Source of the DNA: Candidatus Kapaibacterium sp.
GTDB lineage: Bacteria; Bacteroidota; Ignavibacteria; Kapaibacteriales; UBA2268
Direction of reading: 5' to 3'
NCBI GenBank assembly: GCA_028691175.1
Contig: JAQUZU010000092.1
Span: 1 to 7,247, forward strand
DNA length: 7,247 bases
The position numbers were made by a program, and so were the translations under genes. Shown here piece after piece: positions 1-4,202 of this stretch. The notes below the pieces were generated by a model that saw only the letters and a program-made list of their open reading frames with translations, was not told the DNA's origin and made no database searches. Numbering within the stretch: the stretch's first letter is position 1; each line of letters opens with the position of its first letter.

Positions 1-1
1 C

Positions 2-79
2 GACGACAGCATCCGTAGCAGCAAGCAAAGCCCGGAAAGCGTAATTAAATTATCTGATTCCGATTTCGGAAGATATTAA
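2..79 (+). CDS. C-terminal end of an unrecognised protein (5' end outside window)
   Basis: This open frame enters from the left edge and stops at TAA 77-79, giving 25 residues that end in SDSDFGRY. The tail is polar and rich in Ser and Asp, typical of a disordered C-terminus, and I do not recognise the family. The evidence for a real gene end is positional: the stop lies just before a small hairpin (85-101) and 31 bases before a strong rho-independent terminator (111-140) oriented for + strand transcription. A second + frame also stays open from the edge, to a stop at 42-44, and cannot be excluded as the true one. The longer frame is preferred because it ends nearer the terminator. Confidence 0.45.
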   Translation, partial: DDSIRSSKQSPESVIKLSDSDFGRY

Positions 80-84
80 AAAAC

Positions 85-101
85 GGCGAATAAGATTCGC
101 C
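85..101 (+). other. Small hairpin ahead of the terminator
   Basis: GGCGAA (85-90) pairs perfectly with TTCGCC (96-101) around a 5-base loop. No T-tract follows, so it is not a terminator by itself. It sits between the presumed stop codon (77-79) and the intrinsic terminator at 111-140, and could stabilise the 3' end of the mRNA. The pairing is visible; the role is inferred. Confidence 0.4.
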
Positions 102-110
102 ACGATATAC

Positions 111-140
111 AAAAGGACGGCATAAGCCGTCCTTTTTTTT
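111..140 (+). terminator. Rho-independent terminator, possibly bidirectional
   Basis: An 11-bp perfect stem, AAAAGGACGGC (111-121) with GCCGTCCTTTT (126-136), closes a 4-base ATAA loop and runs into further T residues to 140. This is a canonical intrinsic terminator for the gene entering from the left. The stop codon of the minus-strand alkD-like remnant (139-141) overlaps the T-tract. Read on the minus strand the same hairpin ends in TTTT, so it may once have served both convergent genes. Confidence 0.9.
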
Positions 141-296
141 ATCGCTTAATCCGGGCAATAATCTTTTCATCTTTTAGTTCGCGCAGAGCATCGTTTGCAA
201 TCCACCGGGCAGATCTGCTCTTTTGTCGAGGCAATTCCGAATTTCGCCATGCCTATTACATTTTCCGGATTTGTCGCTAACTGCTTGATTTTTCAT
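139..296 (-). pseudogene. Remnant of an AlkD-like DNA alkylation repair gene
   Basis: The minus strand contains both ends of a DNA alkylation repair enzyme (AlkD/COG4912-like, HEAT-repeat glycosylase) but not the middle. The N-terminal part reads KQLATNPENVIGMAKFGI (about 286-233), matching the family's N-terminal pattern of a short helix, NPENV and GMA(R/K)FGI. The C-terminal part reads SARWIANDALREL followed by KDEKIIARIKR and TAA (about 213-139), matching the family's last helix. The two pieces are in different frames and meet near 213-230. A full-length member is about 230 residues, so roughly 170-180 codons are missing. ATG 294-296 has a ribosome site (AGGGA at 301-305 on the minus strand), but its frame differs from the N-terminal piece by one base, explained by an extra A in the run after ATG. 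The intact enzymes excise alkylated bases. Family recognition is from memory of the conserved ends; no search was run. Confidence 0.8.
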
Positions 297-304
297 ATTT
301 TCCC

Positions 305-323
305 TATTATTTATTAAATAATA
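305..323. repeat. AT-only inverted repeat in the divergent intergenic region
   Basis: TATTATTT (305-312) and AAATAATA (316-323) are perfect reverse complements separated by 3 bases. It lies just upstream of the alkD-like remnant's ribosome site. It is made only of A and T in an AT-rich stretch, so chance is a serious alternative. It could be an old operator or part of the remnant's leader. Confidence 0.35.
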
Positions 324-333
324 CTTATTCTGC

Positions 334-362
334 TTGATTATTTCTAAAATATTTTGTATTTT
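334..362 (+). promoter_or_regulatory. Candidate promoter for the rsh gene
   Basis: TTGATT (334-339) and TATTTT (357-362) are separated by 17 bases, each matching 4 of 6 positions of the sigma-70 -35 and -10 consensus. Transcription would start near 369, giving a leader of about 45 bases before ATG 414. The region is AT-rich, and other weak pairs exist downstream, so this is only the best-spaced candidate. It overlaps the inverted repeat at 340-368. Confidence 0.3.
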
Positions 363-368
363 AGAAAT
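340..368. repeat. 11-bp perfect inverted repeat upstream of rsh, operator-like
   Basis: ATTTCTAAAAT (340-350) is the exact reverse complement of ATTTTAGAAAT (358-368), with a 7-base spacer. It spans the spacer and -10 of the candidate rsh promoter, where a repressor would bind, and centres 60 bases upstream of the ATG. It is not a terminator because no T-tract follows. The symmetry is seen directly; a regulatory role is inference. Confidence 0.55.
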
Positions 369-401
369 TGCAAAAATACGAATATATCGACTAAATACAT
401 T

Positions 402-406
402 AAGGA
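402..406 (+). promoter_or_regulatory. Ribosome binding site that fixes the rsh start
   Basis: AAGGA lies 7 bases before ATG 414. It decides the start in favour of this ATG over the in-frame TTG at 354, which has no such site and lies inside the inverted repeat. It is the only good Shine-Dalgarno sequence among the complete genes here. Confidence 0.7.
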
Positions 407-413
407 ATTAGCT

Positions 414-2231
414 ATGAGTCAGAACCAATTGTTTGAGGTAGAATTAGAACGCGTGTGCCCATACGGAAAAAACGAACAGCAAGATAAACAACTTTTGATG
501 GAAAAATGCAAAAAAGGAATTTCCAAATTTGATCCGGAACTTATTTCGCGAGCATTTGATTTGTGCTTATTAGCACATGGCAAAGTAAAACGTTCTTCCG
601 GCGTGCCATATTATACGCATCCGATGAAAGTTGCAATTTCACTGATTGACGAGTTTGGATATGCAGACAACGAAACAATTGCTGCGGCACTGTTGCACGA
701 CGTCGTAGAAGATACTGTAGACTATCCGCTCGAATATATTGAGGAAAAATTCGGCAAAAATATCGCAACTATCGTAGATGGTGTAACAAAAATCAAACGT
801 TCCAAAACGCAACAACTCGACAAAGCGGCAACGTACGCAAAATTGTTCGAGACTCTGGTGGAAGATTTGCGAGTAATGCTTATCAAACTTGCCGATCGCT
901 TAGACAATATGCGCACATTGCTATTTCTGCCTAAGATAAAGCAGCAAGTAATTTCTGACGAAACTCTGAACTTCTACATTCCTTTTGCTCAACGTTTAGG
1001 CTTAATCAAAATTAAAAAAGCATTAGAAATTTTGGCATTTTACTTTAAAGATCCGGAAGCATACGAAAAGATTCGAGCCGAGTTAAATGTCAAGCGCATC
1101 GAATTAATAAAATATATCGGACAAGTTGATACACAAATTTCGGAAAGTTTAACGCAAAAGGGGATCCAGCATATAATTACAATCGAGCACAAACACCCTT
1201 ATGAAATCTACAAAAAATCGAAAGAAAAGAATATTCCGATCTCCGATATTGAAGATTTTTATTCGCTGGTAGTAGTATTGAAAACTAACGACACCTCGGA
1301 ATGCTACCGTGCATACGGCATTATTGCAAATATTTTTGGTCCTGTAAGCTCTTTAGTCGATTACATTGCAAGACCAAAAATTAATTTCTATCGGGCACTT
1401 CATTCGACGCACTTTGGTCCGGAACGCCGTCTTATCGACGTAATTATCCGCACCGAGGAAATGGATAAAATTGCCGATAGCGGCATTGCTGCAATTTACA
1501 CAATGAACAAAAACAAAGAAAATCTCGAAGACGGCATCGAAATTTCGCATAAGTTCCAAGAGGAAGATGTTGCAAACTGGCTACGTTGGATGAAGGAAAT
1601 CATAAAAAATGGCGACGAGGACGCAATCCAGAAAATCTGGGGTTCGATTCGCATGAATCAATACGAGAAAGAAATCACCGTTCTCTACGAGCATAAGCCT
1701 GTCAGATTGCCATACGGCGCCTGCCCTATCGATCTGGCATTTTCGATTTCCGATCAACTCGGACTTCATATTATTTCCTGCAAAATCAATGAGGAACTCA
1801 AACCGCTGAATTACGAACTTAAAAATCTTGATAAGGTCTCGATCATCACATCCGACAAATGCGAGCCACTACCCGAATGGCAAAACTTTGTTATTACTCA
1901 CAAGGCAACAGTAAAACTTTACGACTATTTTAACACTCAAAAGGAAATCGAAGAAGAACATATCGACGAACCTGCGAACGAAACCTACGCCGTTAAGTTC
2001 CGCATTATCGGGCAAGATCGAGCCGGAATGCTGAAGGAAATCACCGAAGCAGTCGGGCAAACGAACATTTTGCGAATCAATCTTTCACTCAACAACAACG
2101 CATTTTTTGAAGGTGCATTTACTCTTAATATTAAAGATGAAAAGCATTCTAACCTGATATACACTAAATTGCTGAGTATAAAAGGAGTAAAGGTAGTAGA
2201 ACAATTACCGGATGACGAAATAATGCTGTAA
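414..2231 (+). CDS. RelA/SpoT homologue; likely ppGpp hydrolase with degenerate synthetase site
   Basis: This 605-residue protein of the long RSH family controls the alarmone (p)ppGpp in the cytoplasm. Domains are the HD hydrolase (about 40-200), synthetase (about 240-365), TGS (about 420-482) and ACT (about 533-600). Hydrolase residues look complete by family alignment: R60, H69, H95-D96, E99-D100, D161 and N165. The synthetase site is eroded. The usual Arg of RxKxxYSI is E258, the Arg of RIIV is V286, the Ser of YQSLH is A328, and EVQIRT reads DVIIRT with the catalytic Glu replaced by D342 and Gln by I344. K260, D281, Y326 and H330 remain. The TGS His that contacts tRNA in RelA appears to be Asp. 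TGS runs almost directly into ACT, so the helical and zinc-finger/RIS region of typical 700-plus-residue RSH proteins is missing. Family membership is certain; net hydrolase activity is inference. A second RSH would be expected elsewhere in the genome. Confidence 0.93.
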   Translation: MSQNQLFEVELERVCPYGKNEQQDKQLLMEKCKKGISKFDPELISRAFDLCLLAHGKVKRSSGVPYYTHPMKVAISLIDEFGYADNETIAAALLHDVVEDTVDYPLEYIEEKFGKNIATIVDGVTKIKRSKTQQLDKAATYAKLFETLVEDLRVMLIKLADRLDNMRTLLFLPKIKQQVISDETLNFYIPFAQRLGLIKIKKALEILAFYFKDPEAYEKIRAELNVKRIELIKYIGQVDTQISESLTQKGIQHIITIEHKHPYEIYKKSKEKNIPISDIEDFYSLVVVLKTNDTSECYRAYGIIANIFGPVSSLVDYIARPKINFYRALHSTHFGPERRLIDVIIRTEEMDKIADSGIAAIYTMNKNKENLEDGIEISHKFQEEDVANWLRWMKEIIKNGDEDAIQKIWGSIRMNQYEKEITVLYEHKPVRLPYGACPIDLAFSISDQLGLHIISCKINEELKPLNYELKNLDKVSIITSDKCEPLPEWQNFVITHKATVKLYDYFNTQKEIEEEHIDEPANETYAVKFRIIGQDRAGMLKEITEAVGQTNILRINLSLNNNAFFEGAFTLNIKDEKHSNLIYTKLLSIKGVKVVEQLPDDEIML

Positions 2232-2269
2232 AGCAGCAGATTGAATAATACTTTTTCGCAAAATAATAC

Positions 2270-2289
2270 GGCAAAATGCAACTTTTGCC
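2270..2289 (+). other. Hairpin downstream of rsh, weak terminator candidate
   Basis: GGCAAAA (2270-2276) pairs perfectly with TTTTGCC (2283-2289) around a 6-base loop, 38 bases after the rsh stop and directly before the -35 of the next gene's promoter. There is no continuous T-tract after it, so it would terminate poorly or only with help. Read-through from rsh into the Rieske genes is therefore possible. Confidence 0.35.
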
Positions 2290-2290
2290 C

Positions 2291-2319
2291 TTGTAAAGTG
2301 TCTTTATTGTTGTTATAAT
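2291..2319 (+). promoter_or_regulatory. Sigma-70-type promoter with extended -10 for the Rieske operon
   Basis: TTGTAA (2291-2296, 4 of 6 matches), a 17-base spacer and a perfect TATAAT (2314-2319) preceded by TG at 2311-2312 form a consensus extended -10 promoter. Transcription would begin near 2326, leaving a leader of only about 13 bases before ATG 2339. No Shine-Dalgarno sequence fits in that leader. This is the best promoter in the window and implies that the downstream genes can be expressed independently of rsh. Confidence 0.65.
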
Positions 2320-2338
2320 TCAACTAACAGTAAAAAAT

Positions 2339-3157
2339 ATGAAAAACAATATAGAACTCGGACGACGCGAATTTTTAAAGAAAGCGCTATCGATTTCAGT
2401 TCTGTCGCTTGCATGCCCGCATTTTTTAAGGGGCGAACTTGCACCAACAGAAATCACAGATAGTGGCGACGGAAAAATTCAGAATATATACACTCTCGAT
2501 TTAGAACAATATCCCGAACTCAAAGAACTTTGGGGAAGTATTCGGATTTCAGTTCCTCGAAACGCTCCAGGCGAAAGCGGCAAAATGGAAGAATTAATCA
2601 TCACTCATGTAGACTACGATGAATATGGTGTCCACTTTTCTGCTTTAAATACGCTGTGCCCGCACGAAGGCAACCGCGTAATGGATTTGCAGCCGGACTT
2701 GCATATTTTCGAATGTTCCGGACACAGTTCTTTGTTCAGTCCTGTGGGAATATTTATTGGCGGTCCGGCAGCAGAGAATTTAATGATATATTATGTCAGC
2801 CCGAAATGGGAACCCGGTGACAGATACGTATATATTACATTAGAATTTTACGATCCGACTGCCGACCCCAATGCCGATGTCTCGGAAAATTCTTGCCTAT
2901 CATATTTACGAAAGAACTATCCCAATCCGTTTAAAGAGAGCACAAATTTTGCATACGGAATCGAAAAAGATGCAGATGTAGACCTCGGTTTGTATGATTT
3001 ATCCGGAAAAAAAGTTGCGACTATCGTCTCCGGACATGTCCCCGCGGGCAGTTACACTGAATCCTTCAATGGTTCGTCTTTACCGGTCGGATTATATTTG
3101 TGCAAATTATTTGTAAATGGTAGCGAAAGTTTTACAATGAAAGTCATTAAGCAATAG
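2339..3157 (+). CDS. Exported Rieske [2Fe-2S] protein with Tat signal and T9SS sorting domain
   Basis: This 272-residue protein is predicted to transfer electrons through a Rieske cluster outside the cytoplasm. Residues 8-25 form a twin-arginine signal: GRREFLKK, then a hydrophobic stretch with a plausible signal-peptidase I site SLA before C26. The Rieske ligands are box I C107-P-H109 and box II C126-S-G-H129, with 16 residues between, followed by SSLFSPVG and GGPA as in the family. The extra cysteines that form the disulfide in respiratory-complex Rieske proteins are absent. Residues 193-272 are a T9SS type-A C-terminal sorting domain: NYPNPF, then LYDLSGKKV, PAGSY and LPVGLYLCKL. That predicts passage across the outer membrane, with anchoring or release. 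The start follows a strong promoter by about 13 bases and lacks a Shine-Dalgarno sequence. The next gene begins immediately after its stop. The electron donor and acceptor are unknown. Confidence 0.88.
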   Translation: MKNNIELGRREFLKKALSISVLSLACPHFLRGELAPTEITDSGDGKIQNIYTLDLEQYPELKELWGSIRISVPRNAPGESGKMEELIITHVDYDEYGVHFSALNTLCPHEGNRVMDLQPDLHIFECSGHSSLFSPVGIFIGGPAAENLMIYYVSPKWEPGDRYVYITLEFYDPTADPNADVSENSCLSYLRKNYPNPFKESTNFAYGIEKDADVDLGLYDLSGKKVATIVSGHVPAGSYTESFNGSSLPVGLYLCKLFVNGSESFTMKVIKQ

Positions 3158-3694
3158 ATGGATTCAGAACTCGAACAGCGGCGAAATTTCTTGAAAAACT
3201 CCGGTAAAATAATTGTCGGAGCGGCTTGCTATTCTACTATGTCGGCAATCCTGACTTCCTGCGAATCCTATACCGAACTCGTTACGCCGTCGCAGGGCAT
3301 AGACAAAATTGTGAATATCGATACCGATCTTACATTTCCTAAACCGCTTACGCAAGCACTATTCGAGAAAAAAGGGTTTGGTGCACAAATTAGATTTCCT
3401 GATGTAAACTATGGAATTCCTTTGATTCTCGTCAGAATCGACGACAACACAATTGCTTGCTATTCGTCGCTGTGCTCGCATGCAAATTGCTTCGGCGACG
3501 AACTATCTATTCCGAAAGGCTATTACGAAAGCGATTCACTAAAGGGTTACCGCTTAATAACTTGCGGATGCCACGGCTCGCAATTTGATCCGTTCCAGAA
3601 CGGCAAAGCCGTAACCGGTCCTGCCGAAAAATCCCTAAAACGCTATCCGACCGAATTCGACAAAGAAACGCGCCTGTTAACAATCAAATTCTAA
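3158..3694 (+). CDS. Rieske [2Fe-2S] lipoprotein with Tat signal
   Basis: This 178-residue protein is the second Rieske protein of the operon. Its N-terminus has a twin-arginine motif, QRRNFLK (7-13), a hydrophobic segment, and a lipobox LTSC at 32-35. It is thus predicted to cross the inner membrane folded and be lipidated at C35. The Rieske motifs are box I C106-S-H108 with C111 and box II C136-G-C138-H139, so both the ligands and the C111/C138 disulfide pair of high-potential Rieske proteins are present. Box II continues GSQFDPF: S141 is kept, but the usual Tyr is F143, a change known to lower the potential in bc1-type proteins. GPAEKSLKRYP closes the domain. ATG 3158 directly follows the preceding TAG with no Shine-Dalgarno sequence, implying translational coupling. 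No cytochrome b gene lies beside it, so a bc1/b6f subunit role is not supported here; a stand-alone electron carrier is more likely. Confidence 0.88.
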   Translation: MDSELEQRRNFLKNSGKIIVGAACYSTMSAILTSCESYTELVTPSQGIDKIVNIDTDLTFPKPLTQALFEKKGFGAQIRFPDVNYGIPLILVRIDDNTIACYSSLCSHANCFGDELSIPKGYYESDSLKGYRLITCGCHGSQFDPFQNGKAVTGPAEKSLKRYPTEFDKETRLLTIKF

Positions 3695-3698
3695 GCTA

Positions 3699-4202
3699 AT
3701 GCGAATTTATTTGATCGACGGCACAAACGTCCTATATAAAAATAAAAACACGGCGAAATATGTTTCTAAAGATTATGCCTCAGCGTGCAATTCTCTGATC
3801 TACATGCTAAAAGCATATTCCACGCGTTTTCCGTCATTCAAATTTCTGATATTTTTTGATGGCTACAACGAAAGCGTGCCTACCTCCTATCGAAATATTC
3901 AAATCGAGTGGTCATTCAGTCGCACCGCAGACGAACTAATTCGCGATTACGTTCGCCACAACTATGAACAACACGAATACGTGCTTGTCAGTTCTGACCT
4001 CGAAGTACATAATTTTGGCCGAATACACTCCCTCGAAGCAATTACTTCGAAGCAATTTTTAGCAACTATTGCACCAGAGAAAATCTCCGCTCCAAGCATC
4101 TACAAAGCCGCCTCGCAGCAATATCACGAAAAGCCGAGTTCGGCTTCGCGCAAAGAAGTCTCGCGAATGTTGCAGCTATTTAAAGATGCCGGCGAGTTTT
4201 AA
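3699..4202 (+). CDS. YacP/Rae1-like NYN-domain (PIN-fold) ribonuclease
   Basis: This 167-residue cytoplasmic protein resembles the YacP family, whose Bacillus member Rae1 is a ribosome-associated endoribonuclease. The start IYLIDGTNVLYK (D7, N10) is the NYN signature. It is followed by a strand ending in FFDGYNESVP (D54), then the FSRTADELIRDYV segment (D78, D83) and VLVSSDLEVHNFGRIHSLEAITSKQFL (D100), in the order and spacing of the family. These acidic residues would bind the metal for RNA cleavage. Residues after about 125 form a polar tail rich in Ser, Lys and Gln. ATG 3699 lies 4 bases after the lipoprotein gene stop, with no Shine-Dalgarno sequence, so it is probably translated by coupling as the last gene of the Rieske operon. 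Its stop abuts that of convergent dnaE. The family call is strong; the RNA target, and any reason for its place beside Rieske genes, is unknown. Confidence 0.8.
   Translation: MRIYLIDGTNVLYKNKNTAKYVSKDYASACNSLIYMLKAYSTRFPSFKFLIFFDGYNESVPTSYRNIQIEWSFSRTADELIRDYVRHNYEQHEYVLVSSDLEVHNFGRIHSLEAITSKQFLATIAPEKISAPSIYKAASQQYHEKPSSASRKEVSRMLQLFKDAGEF

Noticed and set aside
354..413. In-frame TTG at 354 as the start of the rsh gene, adding 20 residues
   Set aside because: It has no ribosome site, lies in the inverted repeat and beside the candidate -10, and the extra residues do not resemble the family. ATG 414 has AAGGA at good spacing.
2224..2238. TGCTG/CAGCA hairpin at the rsh stop codon
   Set aside because: A 5-bp stem with no T-tract; it falls partly in coding sequence and is within chance expectation.
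541..2323. Several short open frames on the minus strand opposite rsh
   Set aside because: They follow the codon structure of the conserved gene on the other strand and have no independent support.
2405..2416. Lipobox at C26 of the first Rieske protein
   Set aside because: The residues before the Cys are L-S-L-A, with Ser at -3 and Leu at -2, which does not fit the lipobox; a signal-peptidase I site SLA is more likely, and a T9SS sorting domain argues against N-terminal lipidation.
4033..4057. Direct repeat of TCGAAGCAATT within the NYN ribonuclease gene (4033-4043 and 4047-4057)
   Set aside because: There are only two copies, offset by 14 bases so in different frames, inside conserved coding sequence; most likely chance.
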